Notes: generated from the sequence alone by a model not told the origin. 64,000 nucleotides of DNA from Actinacidiphila sp. DG2A-62 (GCF_035825295.1 NZ_JAYMGI010000002.1:8496654-8560653), one strand, 5' to 3'. Counted from the stretch's first letter, positions 26,071-34,668 are shown. Numbers and translations are program-made.

Positions 26071-28344
26071 GTGCCCGGCGAGAACGAGTTGTTCAGCGCG
26101 GTTGACGCGCTGCTGGAACAGGTCCCGTCCGATGCCCTTCCACCCCCGGTGGAGCGCCGGCGGTTGCGGGAGGCGGCGGGGTTGAGTCAGGCTCAGGTCG
26201 CCTCGGCGCTCGGTACTCGTCGTGAGGCGGTCGGGAGTTGGGAGGCGGGGCAGCGTGAGCCGCGGCCGCCGCAGCGGGCGGCTTACGCCCGACTGCTGGA
26301 AGGTCTCGCGCAGCGCTTCCCCGCCCCGCCGACCGACGCGCCGCAACCGCCGGAAGCGCGACCACTGCCCACAGGCCCGGCGTCCGACGCTTCGGCCATG
26401 ACGAACCACGAGAACACCCAGCCGGCCACCGCGTCCGCGCCCGCTGTTCCGGTCGCCGCGCCGCGCCCGGCGACCGGCACCGGGAGCACGGGCGGGAGCA
26501 GGGCCGGGAGCAGGGCCGGGAGCGTGTCGGTGTCGCGTGGCCCGGCCGTGAAGAAGACGGCCGTCAGGAAGGCCGCGGTCGCACCCGAGCCGACGACGGC
26601 CGCGGCGGATCCGCGGTTCGCGCACGGCCCGCTGGGGGTGCTGGACGGCGACGGCTTCCTGTACTGCGCGGGCGGCCTGGTGCTGGAGTGCCCCGCGGGG
26701 ACGGTCCCGGAATTGGTGGAGTGGACGCTGACCGAAGCGAAGCTCGGTGCGAGCCGGCTGCACCGCTCGGGCAAGGACTCCGATCCGCTGATCGTGCTGA
26801 CGGCCGCGGCAACCGCCCGGCTGGGGCTGCCGGAGCGGTTGGAGGACCGCCGCTCGATGCGGCTGCCGGAGGACCACAAGGTCGTCAGACAGATCACGAA
26901 GGCGACGTGGCAGCTCACCAAGCGCGGGTTCGGCCCGTGGGCGCGGATCTACCGGCCCGCGCAGGGCCAGCAACGAAGTTGCGTGCAGCTCGCCGTCCTG
27001 CCGTGGGATGCGCTGGATACCCGGTCGTGGGGCGATGCCGGCCAGCTGCCGCCGGCGGAGCTGGCGCGGGTGCTGGCCGCCTACGCCGCCCGGGTGCTGA
27101 CCCCGCGCGGCTCCACCGCGGTCGCCGGCCTGGAGCTGATGACGGCGCTGAGGCCGCCGACCCGCGCGATGAGGGACGAGGCGACCGGCACGTGGGTGTC
27201 CGGGCCGGTCCCGGGTTCGCTCACCGCCGCGGTGGACCCGGCGCCGCCGGAGGCCCCGGACGAGCACCCCGTGGTGGCCGCGCTGTTCCCGCGCACGCAC
27301 GAGCGGACCCCGGCGGAAGTCCTCGACGAGGAGGCGTTCGACTGGATCCGCGAGCCGGAACTGCTCACCGACGGCGAGTGCGCGAGGCCGTTCGCGGTCG
27401 GCGTCGACGTGAACACCGCGTTCCTGGCGGCGGCGAACCGGCTGATGGTCGGCCTGTCCGGGCCCGAGTACGTCGAGGCGCCGCGGTTCGACAAGACCGT
27501 CCCGGGTTCGTGGCTGGTGGATCTGTCGGGGATCGAGCTGGACCCGCGGCTGCCCAGCCCGTTCACGCCGCACGGTGGCCGGCCGGAGGGTCCGGCCTGG
27601 TACGCCACGCCGACCGTCGCGTACGCGGCCGAGCTGATCGACACCTACCGGCTGCCGGTCCAGCTCCGACCGCTCGAGGCGTACGTGCGGCGCGAGAGCG
27701 GCCCGTACCTGGACCCGTGGTACAAGCACCTGGCGGAGGCGTACAAGGCGACGATGGCCGACCTCGGGGTGACCGCCGACCTGTCACCGGCCGAGTTCCT
27801 GGAGGCGATGGCGGGCCACAAGTCCGTCGATCCGGGGATGGCGGCGGTGCTGTCGGCGATCAAGTCGACGGTCAAGGGCGGTATCGGCAAGCTGCGTGAG
27901 CGCCCGCAGGGCACGCGGTACCGGCCGGGGGAGCGGTGGCCGGCGTTGGAGCGGCCGACGTGGCGCCCGGACATCCGGGCGGCGGTGATCTCGGCGGCCC
28001 GGGTCAACTTGCACCGGAAAATGCTCAAGACCGCGCTGGCGACGCAGGCCGGCCCCGCGCCGACGGGTTCGGTGGTGTTCGGCGAGGACGCGCTGCTGCC
28101 GATCGCGCTGCTTTCGGACTGTGTGGTCTACCCCTCGCCGGGTCCGTCGCCGCTGGACGTGCTGCCGTACGACGCGGCGGGCAAGCCGGCGCCGGGGACG
28201 TTCCGGCTGGGGGTGTCGCCGGGGATGGTCAAGCACGAGGGGACGCGGGAGCTGTTCTGGGCGGTGGAGCTGCTGGAGCAGCGGCACAACCCGGCCCGGC
28301 ACATCAAGGGCGACGGGCACGACGCCGCGGACGAGGGGGAGTAG
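26071..28344 (+). CDS. tap: telomere-associated protein Tap
   Basis: Encodes 757 residues from GTG at 26071 with GGAGGTGG upstream. An XRE-type HTH lies near residues 25 to 65 (LREAAGLSQAQVASALGTRR). A Pro/Ala/Ser linker follows, then the conserved Tap body, with GPLGVLDGDGFLYCAGGLVL near residue 190, RPFAVGVDVNTAFLAAANRL near 440 and KSTVKGGIGKLRERPQGTRY near 600. Tap binds 3' overhangs of Streptomyces telomeres and recruits the terminal protein Tpg for end patching. tpg begins 4 bases downstream, the standard tap-tpg operon. The whole protein appears intact. Confidence 0.9.
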   Translation: MPGENELFSAVDALLEQVPSDALPPPVERRRLREAAGLSQAQVASALGTRREAVGSWEAGQREPRPPQRAAYARLLEGLAQRFPAPPTDAPQPPEARPLPTGPASDASAMTNHENTQPATASAPAVPVAAPRPATGTGSTGGSRAGSRAGSVSVSRGPAVKKTAVRKAAVAPEPTTAAADPRFAHGPLGVLDGDGFLYCAGGLVLECPAGTVPELVEWTLTEAKLGASRLHRSGKDSDPLIVLTAAATARLGLPERLEDRRSMRLPEDHKVVRQITKATWQLTKRGFGPWARIYRPAQGQQRSCVQLAVLPWDALDTRSWGDAGQLPPAELARVLAAYAARVLTPRGSTAVAGLELMTALRPPTRAMRDEATGTWVSGPVPGSLTAAVDPAPPEAPDEHPVVAALFPRTHERTPAEVLDEEAFDWIREPELLTDGECARPFAVGVDVNTAFLAAANRLMVGLSGPEYVEAPRFDKTVPGSWLVDLSGIELDPRLPSPFTPHGGRPEGPAWYATPTVAYAAELIDTYRLPVQLRPLEAYVRRESGPYLDPWYKHLAEAYKATMADLGVTADLSPAEFLEAMAGHKSVDPGMAAVLSAIKSTVKGGIGKLRERPQGTRYRPGERWPALERPTWRPDIRAAVISAARVNLHRKMLKTALATQAGPAPTGSVVFGEDALLPIALLSDCVVYPSPGPSPLDVLPYDAAGKPAPGTFRLGVSPGMVKHEGTRELFWAVELLEQRHNPARHIKGDGHDAADEGE

Positions 28345-28348
28345 GGCT

Positions 28349-28906
28349 GTGGGCGAGTTCGAGGACGCCCTGGCGCGGGCGGCGGCGAGCACCGCGACGC
28401 GGCCGATCCCGAAGTCGGCCGGCGCGCGGATGCGGTTCCTGCTGAGGGCGGAGAAGGGCTCCACCGCGGCGGTGGCCGCCCGACTCGGGGTCACCCAACG
28501 AACGGTGGAGCGCTACCTCAAGGGCACACTCCGGCGGCCGCGCAAGGACCTGGCGGCCCGCCTGGAGCGCGAGGTCCGACGCGACTGGCAGCCCCGCGTG
28601 CAGCAGCGGGCGAAGAAGCACGCCGCCTCGCGCGGCGGCATCGTCATCGAGACCCGGGCCCGCTTCGGCTTCACCGCCGCCCCCGGGTCCACCGACGACG
28701 GGCGGATCCGGCGGATCACCCAGCACCTGCCGCCGCTCTACGCCAGCCGGTTGTTCGACGCGCAGGCCGCCGGCGCCACCGAACAGCAACTCCAGAACAT
28801 CGCCGCCGAAGGTCTGCAGGAGATCTACTTCAAGGACCGCGGCCGCCGCGCCCAGGGCCTAGAGGTGGAATTCACCGACATCGACTACATCGAGCTGGAG
28901 TTCTAA
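28349..28906 (+). CDS. tpg: terminal protein Tpg
   Basis: Encodes 185 residues, the normal Tpg length. GTG at 28349 lies 4 bases after the tap stop, with GGGGGAG overlapping the tap end as ribosome site. The N-terminal HTH reads KGSTAAVAARLGVTQRTVER. Middle: RDWQPRVQQRAKKHAA and RARFGFTAAPGSTDDGRIRR. C-terminus: GLEVEFTDIDYIELEF. Tpg becomes covalently linked to 5' ends of linear Streptomyces DNA and primes end synthesis. All conserved blocks are present. Compare the broken copy at 29793 and the distant intact copy at 50396. Confidence 0.93.
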   Translation: MGEFEDALARAAASTATRPIPKSAGARMRFLLRAEKGSTAAVAARLGVTQRTVERYLKGTLRRPRKDLAARLEREVRRDWQPRVQQRAKKHAASRGGIVIETRARFGFTAAPGSTDDGRIRRITQHLPPLYASRLFDAQAAGATEQQLQNIAAEGLQEIYFKDRGRRAQGLEVEFTDIDYIELEF

Positions 28907-28967
28907 TGGCGACCACTGATCCACCCCCCCTGACCAGCGGGTGCGCTTGGCCAGCTGAGCGCTGGCG

Positions 28968-29546
28968 GTGGAGGGAATCGGTGAGTCGCTCCTTGAGCAT
29001 GAGGTAGTGGGGAGACGGCTACGCCTACTGAACAGCGGTGAGCTGAGTTCCGGCATGCCGCTCACGCAGGGCTCCCGGTCTGCCCTCTGGATAGGCGAAA
29101 ATGCACGCGTGGTGACCGAACACGGGAACGTGGATACAGGGCGAGTCAGTCTATGGATCCAGCCAGAACCTGATCATGAAACGTGGCGTTTCAGCCTGTC
29201 CTTCCCTCCGGGGCAGCAACGGGAGGTCGCTGGGCTTTTCGGCGAACACGCCACCGAGATCGACGACCTGCAGGGGCAGGCATTCAGAGGATCTGACATG
29301 CAGGCGTTTGTTGGCCTCCTGGCCGCTGCGCCGGCGTGGATGGCTCTTGCGAGCGTCGTCAAGGCTTACCTCACCCGGCGCAAAGACCAACACATCGTCG
29401 TCTACGCCCAGGACGGGAAACCGCGCGTTGAGGTCACTGGGGATGTATCGACGGAACAGATTGAAGTACTGCTCCGAGCTGCAGCAGAAGCATCCAGCAT
29501 GGACGCGGAGTCGACACGCCGAGGACGTGGAAGACGGCGAGACTGA
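28968..29546 (+). CDS. hypothetical protein with EACC1-like C-terminal half
   Basis: Encodes 192 residues if read from GTG at 28968. ATG at 29055 is an alternative start. The C-terminal half has a hydrophobic helix (VGLLAAAPAWMALASVVKAY), basic residues (LTRRK), then a strand pair IVVYAQDGKPRVEVTG. That order resembles EACC1, a small domain found beside effector genes in actinobacterial conflict systems. The likeness is weak and judged by eye. It follows tpg by 61 bases on the same strand and ends before the terminator at 29656. Confidence 0.5.
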   Translation: MEGIGESLLEHEVVGRRLRLLNSGELSSGMPLTQGSRSALWIGENARVVTEHGNVDTGRVSLWIQPEPDHETWRFSLSFPPGQQREVAGLFGEHATEIDDLQGQAFRGSDMQAFVGLLAAAPAWMALASVVKAYLTRRKDQHIVVYAQDGKPRVEVTGDVSTEQIEVLLRAAAEASSMDAESTRRGRGRRRD

Positions 29547-29655
29547 CCCGCCGCCGGACGTACTGGGTCTCCCGGCAGGAACAGGTCCAACTCCGCCTTC
29601 GCCCAGCGCACCGGCTGGTGGGGGCACGTTCTCGGAAGGTGACGGCACGAGCCTC

Positions 29656-29685
29656 GCCCGGCCTCCCCGCTCGGGGAGGCCGGGC
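29656..29685 (+). terminator. strong hairpin ending the tap-tpg transcript region
   Basis: A perfect 13-base stem (GCCCGGCCTCCCC / GGGGAGGCCGGGC) with loop GCTC. Confidence 0.8.
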
Positions 29686-29978
29686 GCGCTGGTACCTGGG
29701 AGGCCCGTACGCCCACCGTAGCCGCCACGGCGGCCGCGCGCTCCACCGATCGTCGGACTCTGTCCACAGGCCGGCCGCCGCCCCGTACGGGTATGACGAG
29801 CGATCACAACGACAGCACCCTGCCCGCTACCCACCCGCCGGCACCACCGCGGGGCCCCCTCCACGAGGGCCTGGAGGCCGCGGAGCGGGAGCAGTTCACC
29901 CAAGGGCGCGGCCGCGCAGTTCCGGTTCCTGCTGACCCGCACGAAGGGCTCAACAGCGGCCGTGGCTGCCCGTCTGGG

Positions 29979-30010
29979 CGTCTCCGCCGCACCGCGTCTC
30001 CGCCGCACCG
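29979..30010 (+). repeat. 16-base tandem duplication inside the tpg pseudogene
   Basis: CGTCTCCGCCGCACCG occurs twice with no gap. It adds 16 bases at the HTH turn. Since the spacing between LGV and RTV then differs from intact Tpg by 15 bases, a one-base loss must also have occurred, and together they keep the frame. Confidence 0.85.
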
Positions 30011-30224
30011 TGCAGCGCTACGCCGCAGGCAAGCTCAGGCGGCCGCAGAAGGCCCTCCAGGCGACGCTGGCCGAAGAGACCGCGCGGGACTGGCAGCCCG
30101 GTGTTCGCGCCCGGGTCCGCGAGCAGGCCTCCAGCAGCGGGGGCTTGCGGATCACCACCCGCGCCCGCTTCGGGTTCCGGGCCGCGCTCGGCTCCACCGA
30201 CGACCCGCGCCCGCGGCTCATCTC

Positions 30225-31234
30225 CTAGATGAGTAGTTCCGATGTGGGTTGGTCAGTGGTCGTAGGCGATCAGTGAGCGGGTGATCGGTTGGCCTGTGGT
30301 GCGGTTGTGCCAGATTGCGCAGGTCATGGCGAGGATCCGTTGACCGACCCGTGCGGTGACGCCTTCGATGGTGCGGCCGCCGTGTTGTTCGAGGCCGAGT
30401 TGGCCCTTGAGGGTGTCGTTGACCGACTCGATCAGCTGCCGGATGGGTTTGAGCAGGGCTTTTCCGGGCCGGGGCCGGCGGTTGCGGTAGGAGGGCCGGA
30501 GCAACGCGATGTCGTACTGGTCCAGGAAGCGGTCCAGTTCGGCGGAGACGTAGCCCTTGTCGGCGAGGATCAGCAGGCCGGGCCGTTCCCGGCCCAGGTC
30601 GGGTTCGTTCTCGATCAGCGCGGCCAGGACCTCGCGTTCGTCGACCTTGGGTGTGGCCAGGGCCCAGGTGATGGGCAGGCCGGCGGGGGTGCAGACCAGG
30701 TGCAGGCGCAGTCCCCAGAACCAGCGGGAGTGGGAGGCGCAGTAGCCGTAGCCGGCCCAGCCGGCCCAGCCGGCCAGGGCGGAGCGGCGGACGGTGTCAC
30801 GGGAGCGGCCGCATTCCACCGGGGTGGAGTCGGTGATCCACACCGGGTCCTGCCACAGGTCACTGTGCCGGGCCAGGAGGCGTATCGCCTGCTGGATCTG
30901 CGGTCGGGCCGCCCGTAACCGCTTGTTGTAGGCCGGTCGCTGGGGCGGGTGCGGGAACATCGGGCGCAGGTGGGCGTGGGCGAAGCGGATCCAGCGGGCC
31001 TCGGAGTGGAAGCCGAGCAGCACCTGCGCGACGGACAGGCACACCAGCTCGGAGTCGGACAGGCGCGGCGGACGGCCCAGCCACCGCGTTTTCGGCAGAT
31101 GATCATCGATGAGCACATACAGTGCCGTCAGGAGGGTGTTCAGTTCTTCGGCCGTCACAACCCGATGCTGAACACCCTCCCTGCCGCCCACACCCAAAAC
31201 CGCAGAACCCGAGACATCGGAACTACTCGTCTAG
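30225..31234 (-). mobile_element. IS982-family insertion sequence inside tpg pseudogene
   Basis: 1010 bases. The ends are near-perfect inverted repeats: CTAGA(T or C) followed by GAGTAGTTCCGATGT. Both outer ends read CTAG, which may be the target or the element tip. It encodes one IS982-type transposase on the minus strand and nothing else. It splits the second tpg gene between its DNA-contact region and its C-terminal block. Confidence 0.85.
30253..31158 (-). CDS. IS982-family transposase
   Basis: Encodes 301 residues from GTG at 31158. An in-frame start at 31197 would add 13 residues. It begins VTAEELNTLLTALYVLIDDH, as in other IS982 transposases. The DDE-type core shows WITDSTPVECGRSR, ILADKGYVSAELD and PIRQLIESVNDTLKGQL. 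It cuts and joins the element ends. The frame is complete, so the element may still move. It is a diverged relative of the transposase at 32316, with different spacing in the middle. Confidence 0.88.
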   Translation of the reverse strand: MTAEELNTLLTALYVLIDDHLPKTRWLGRPPRLSDSELVCLSVAQVLLGFHSEARWIRFAHAHLRPMFPHPPQRPAYNKRLRAARPQIQQAIRLLARHSDLWQDPVWITDSTPVECGRSRDTVRRSALAGWAGWAGYGYCASHSRWFWGLRLHLVCTPAGLPITWALATPKVDEREVLAALIENEPDLGRERPGLLILADKGYVSAELDRFLDQYDIALLRPSYRNRRPRPGKALLKPIRQLIESVNDTLKGQLGLEQHGGRTIEGVTARVGQRILAMTCAIWHNRTTGQPITRSLIAYDH

Positions 31235-31582
31235 ACCGTCTCACCGGAACACGCGGGCCACATCCTCGCCGCCCGTGAGCGAGGCGCGACCGATGCCGAG
31301 TTGCAGGGGCTGGTCGCGCAAGCTCTCGGCTATGCCTACTTCCGGAATTCCGGCGGGAGAGCGGAAGGGCTGGACGTGGTTTTCACCGACGTGGAGTTTA
31401 TAGATTTCGGCTTCTGAGCGACCGCCCGGTAAAGCTGGTATACTTGGCTCGCTGAGCCGAAGCGCGATAGTTGTCACAAAGGCAGGAGTATCGTCACCAG
31501 GGCTGCAGGACAGGGTGTGGTCTTGCGGTTCTTGCAGGGGCCTGCCGGCGTGCCTGTCGGACCCTGTCGATAGCGTCAGGTC

Positions 31583-32254
31583 ATGGATCACGTCAGAGCC
31601 CTAACTGCCGACCAGTGGACGGTCATCGTTGCCGTCGTCGCCGCCCTCATCGCCGCCTGGCAGGCGTTTATCGCCCGCATGGCCGCCAGAGAGCAACTGG
31701 CCCTGTCAAAACGCATTCACCGGGAGCAGAACGAGCCGTACGTCATCGTCGATATCCAGCCCGATGCCAACCATGGGTCGCTTCTGTTGGTCATCGAGAA
31801 CACCGGTCCGACCGTAGCCCGCAACGTCCGCATCTCCTGCAACCCGCCCCTCGAGTCCGGGTGGGAGCCCAGACCAGGTGAGCCGGATCTCACCCAGGTC
31901 ATGCAGGAGATTCTGGCCCGGCCCATCCCTATCCTGCCGCCGCGCCGCCGCCTGACCTTCCTCTTGGACAACCAGGAGCGGTTCCAGAACGCTCACCTGC
32001 CCCGCGTCTACACCTTCACGGTGAACGCAGACGGTCCTGAAGGGAAGGTGGAGACGGCCCAGTACACCGCCGACCTCGACGCGGTGAAGTGGGTCATGCT
32101 CGAAGACCGGCCCACCAAGCATCTGGAAGACAAGCTGGTCAAGATTGAGAAAGCGGTACATGCGCTGGGCCCGGGCAATCGTCGGTCATTCCCTCCAAGA
32201 ACACTACCTGCGCCTGTGCGGCAGCAGCGATCGGGCTCTGGCGACACAGAGTGA
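31583..32254 (+). CDS. membrane-anchored hypothetical protein
   Basis: Encodes 223 residues. One N-terminal membrane segment (residues 11 to 27, TVIVAVVAALIAAWQAF), then a basic helix with REQLALSKRIHREQNEPYV. The remaining domain is beta-rich (VIVDIQPDANHGSLLLVIEN, RRLTFLLDNQERF) and probably cytoplasmic. Similar proteins are widespread in Streptomyces as uncharacterised genes, and I know no function. It lies intact between the two IS982 elements. Confidence 0.65.
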   Translation: MDHVRALTADQWTVIVAVVAALIAAWQAFIARMAAREQLALSKRIHREQNEPYVIVDIQPDANHGSLLLVIENTGPTVARNVRISCNPPLESGWEPRPGEPDLTQVMQEILARPIPILPPRRRLTFLLDNQERFQNAHLPRVYTFTVNADGPEGKVETAQYTADLDAVKWVMLEDRPTKHLEDKLVKIEKAVHALGPGNRRSFPPRTLPAPVRQQRSGSGDTE

Positions 32255-32261
32255 GATGGGC

Positions 32262-33243
32262 CTAGATGAGTAAGTCCGAAGTCTTCAGGGTGCAAAGGCG
32301 CGAGGGCCTCGTTGTTTGTGTGTGACGACAAACCTCAAGGCCCTCGCGACAGCACTCTACGTGAAGATCGATGACTGTCTGGCAGGATCGCGGCGCTCAG
32401 GACGCCCGCCCCGACTGTCGGACGCCGAACTGCTGACGCTGGCGGTCATGCAGGCACTGCTCGGCTTCGTCTCCGAGGCCAGATGGCTGCGCTACACCCG
32501 CACCCACCTGTCGGCCGAGTTCCCCTACCTGCCCGGCCAGTCCGGCTACAACAAACGCCTACGCGCCGCGAACACCCTGATCAGCCGCTTCATCCGCACA
32601 CTGGCCCGCGACAGCGACCTGTGGCACGACGACGTGTGGGTCGTGGACTCCACACCGGTGGAATGCGCCCGCTCCCGCCCGACGGCCAAACGCTCCGACC
32701 TGGCCGGATGGGCCGGCTACGGCTACTGCCCCTCGCACTCACGGTTCTTCTGGGGCCTGCGTCTGCACCTGATGTGCACCCCCGGCGGACTGCCCATCGC
32801 CTGGGCTCTGGCCAACCCCAAGGTCGACGAACGCGAAGTCCTGGCCGACATGCTCACCCGCGACCCCGACCTGCCGGCCACCCACCCCGGGCAGACCATC
32901 ATCGGCGACAAGGGCTACGTCTCCCACCAGCTCGACGCCCACCTGGCGCAGCTGGGCCTGACCCTGATCAGACCCAGCTACCGCAACCGCAAACCCCGCC
33001 CCGACGAGCACCTGCTCAAGCCGATCCGGCAGCTCATCGAGTCCGTCAACGACACCCTCAAAGGCCAACTCGACCTCGAACGCCACGGCGCCAGAACACC
33101 AGAAGGAGTCCTGGCCCGCATCGGCCAACGCATCCTCGCCCTGACCACCGCCATCTGGCACAACCGCAACACCGGAAGCCCCATCACCAGATCACTGATC
33201 GCCTACGACCACTAACCCCCAGACTTCGGACTTACTCGTCTAG
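32262..33243 (+). mobile_element. second IS982-family insertion sequence
   Basis: 982 bases with inverted ends CTAGA(T or C) then GAGTAAGTCCGAAGTCT. As in the first copy, both outer tips read CTAG. The internal sequence differs from the element at 30225, so these are two related elements rather than duplicates. Confidence 0.85.
32316..33215 (+). CDS. IS982-family transposase
   Basis: Encodes 299 residues from GTG at 32316, with GTG at 32322 as an alternative. It starts CVTTNLKALATALYVKIDDC. The core has VWVVDSTPVECARSRP, IIGDKGYVSHQLD and PIRQLIESVNDTLKGQL, matching the DDE pattern of the family. The frame is intact. It shares its C-terminal ending SLIAYDH with the transposase at 30253, showing common descent. 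Confidence 0.9.
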   Translation: MCVTTNLKALATALYVKIDDCLAGSRRSGRPPRLSDAELLTLAVMQALLGFVSEARWLRYTRTHLSAEFPYLPGQSGYNKRLRAANTLISRFIRTLARDSDLWHDDVWVVDSTPVECARSRPTAKRSDLAGWAGYGYCPSHSRFFWGLRLHLMCTPGGLPIAWALANPKVDEREVLADMLTRDPDLPATHPGQTIIGDKGYVSHQLDAHLAQLGLTLIRPSYRNRKPRPDEHLLKPIRQLIESVNDTLKGQLDLERHGARTPEGVLARIGQRILALTTAIWHNRNTGSPITRSLIAYDH

Positions 33244-33394
33244 GCCGAGCAGTCAGGCGCTGCAGCCCGCGCCAGCGTCTTATCCATCCGCGCACACTGC
33301 CTGGTCACCGGCCTCCAGGGGGCGGGCTCGTTGCGTACCTGACGCACAACCTGTAAGTACCCGTTGCCCCCGCCAAGTTCGCGCACGCCTTGGC

Positions 33395-33622
33395 CACCGG
33401 CCGCGGCCCTACGCGGACCCGGCCGCCCGGCAGGCCGCCGCGGACCTCTTGCCGCGCCCGGTGCTCACCCACGGCGCGTTGCTGGCCGCCCTCGCCGGCC
33501 TCCAGCCCGGCGCCGACGTCGACCAGCTGGCGTTCGCCAGCCGCCTCGCCCCTGCCGACCCGCAGGCCGCCGCGGACTTGGTCGCGTTCCTCACCAGCGC
33601 CTCGGACCCGGTGTCACGCTGA
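33395..33622 (+). pseudogene. C-terminal gene fragment next to IS982
   Basis: The frame reads PYADPAARQAAADLLPRPVL and LTHGALLAALAGLQPGADVD, an Ala/Leu-rich helical protein end with consistent codon bias, and stops at 33622. No start codon or 5' part is present on either side of the IS. Family unknown. Confidence 0.35.
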
Positions 33623-33861
33623 CGCAGTGTGAGCGTGACACCGTCCGGACGGGGGCCCCGCAGCGCGTGACACCCCCGGGCCCGACCGTCGCACCGGCTA
33701 AGTCGCAGCTCAAAGCCGGTTCGGCGTCGCGCTGTACCGGCTCTCCTCGCGGGGCAGAGGGGCGCAACGCGCTTCGTACACCTGCTCCCCGGGGCGTCTC
33801 AGGGGCCGATCCGAGGACCCCTCGGCCGGAGCGTGACAGTGTCACGCTCACCGAACGTGAA
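33609..33861. repeat. cluster of AGCGTGACAC motifs in inverted pairs
   Basis: CGGTGTCACGCT (33609) pairs with AGCGTGACACCG (33632) over 12 bases with 11 between. GCGTGACACC recurs at about 33666. GAGCGTGACA and its complement flank a single base at 33831 to 33851. The stretch from 33623 to 34135 has no gene. The first pair could be a terminator, but the recurrence fits protein-binding sites better. Confidence 0.55.
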
Positions 33862-34135
33862 CACCTCGGGGCAGGGCGATGCTCGCGGGTCGCGGGCTTC
33901 GTCGGCAGCGACGGCCCGGTTGCCTGCCGCTCCCACGCCACCTCAGCCCGGAGCCTGCCGCCCCGTAACCGTTCCGGGGCGGGCTCGTTGAGCACCGCGG
34001 ACCCCCCACGATGAGCCCGGTGCCGGCGCCCCACGGCGGCCCGGGCTTCGTGCTACGCCCGGGCTCCTGCAAGGCGGCCCGGGCGGCGCCGCGGCGGCGC
34101 TACCGTGGATCCACCACAGTCCTTGGGAGTCGAAG

Positions 34136-34375
34136 ATGAGCGACGACGCCTCGCAGCGGGCCACCGCGCCTGCCCGTCAGCCCCTCGATGAGCACGCCGC
34201 CGCATCGGCGCTCGCGTACGCGGCCGCGGAGCGGGCCAAGACCGACGTCCTGGCCTCGGTGCTCGAGGACATCGCCGCCAACGGCTACCCCTCGCCCGAG
34301 TCCGGCATCGCGTGGGAGACCGCCCGCGACAACCACCTCGCCCGCCTCGCCGGCGAGCAGCCCCGTGTCGCCTGA
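34136..34375 (+). CDS. antitoxin-like protein of a toxin-antitoxin pair
   Basis: Encodes 79 residues. GGGAG lies 6 bases before the ATG. The protein is acidic to neutral and helical (AAASALAYAAAERAKTDVLA, then SGIAWETARDNHLARLAG). No clear DNA-binding fold is visible. It overlaps the downstream ParE/RelE-like gene by 11 bases, the usual arrangement with the antitoxin first. It would bind and neutralise that toxin. The assignment rests mostly on the partner. Confidence 0.6.
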   Translation: MSDDASQRATAPARQPLDEHAAASALAYAAAERAKTDVLASVLEDIAANGYPSPESGIAWETARDNHLARLAGEQPRVA

Positions 34376-34622
34376 CCACGCCCCGCGCCGCTCGCGCGTC
34401 GTCCTGGTCGAGCCCGCGCTCACCCAGCTGAGCAAGCTCACCGCGAGCGAGACGCACCGCCTGGACCGCGCGATCGTCGCCATCAGCGTCAACCCGGAGC
34501 TGGGCACCGAAGTACCCGGCACCCTGCTGCGCGACTACTCCGACGAGATCGACGGGGTCCGCGTGATCTTCTATGTCACCGCGTTGCAGACCATCACGAT
34601 CGTCGCGTACATCGAGGCGTAG
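34365..34622 (+). CDS. RelE/ParE-family toxin
   Basis: Encodes 85 residues from GTG at 34365, overlapping the antitoxin stop. VVLVEPALTQLSKLTASETH, then PGTLLRDYSDEIDGVRVIFY, then VTALQTITIVAYIEA, match the RelE/ParE fold: helices first, then a sheet with a conserved Arg (GVRVIFYV). Toxins of this fold cut mRNA on ribosomes or poison gyrase. Which one cannot be told from sequence. Full family length. Confidence 0.65.
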   Translation: MSPDHAPRRSRVVLVEPALTQLSKLTASETHRLDRAIVAISVNPELGTEVPGTLLRDYSDEIDGVRVIFYVTALQTITIVAYIEA

Positions 34623-34668
34623 CCCGCGAAGGAGAGCAGGGTGCAATCCCTCTTAGACATCGTTTCTT

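Larger units (their letters stand above)
29793..31417 (+). pseudogene. second tpg copy, frameshifted and split by IS982
   Basis: The 5' part (29793 to 30224) begins MTSDHNDSTLPATH, shifts frame near 29900, then reads QFRFLLTRTKGSTAAVAARL and RDWQPGVRARVREQA and RARFGFRAALGSTDDPRPRL, all Tpg blocks. The 3' part (31235 to 31417) reads SPEHAGHILAARERGATDAE and GLDVVFTDVEFIDFGF, the Tpg C-terminus. An IS982 element separates them. A 16-base tandem duplication (29979 to 29994 and 29995 to 30010) widens the HTH turn. The gene cannot make an intact protein. Confidence 0.85.

Noticed and set aside
30019..30227. Minus-strand frames opposite the tpg pseudogene
   Set aside because: They are shadows. 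The plus strand carries conserved Tpg blocks.
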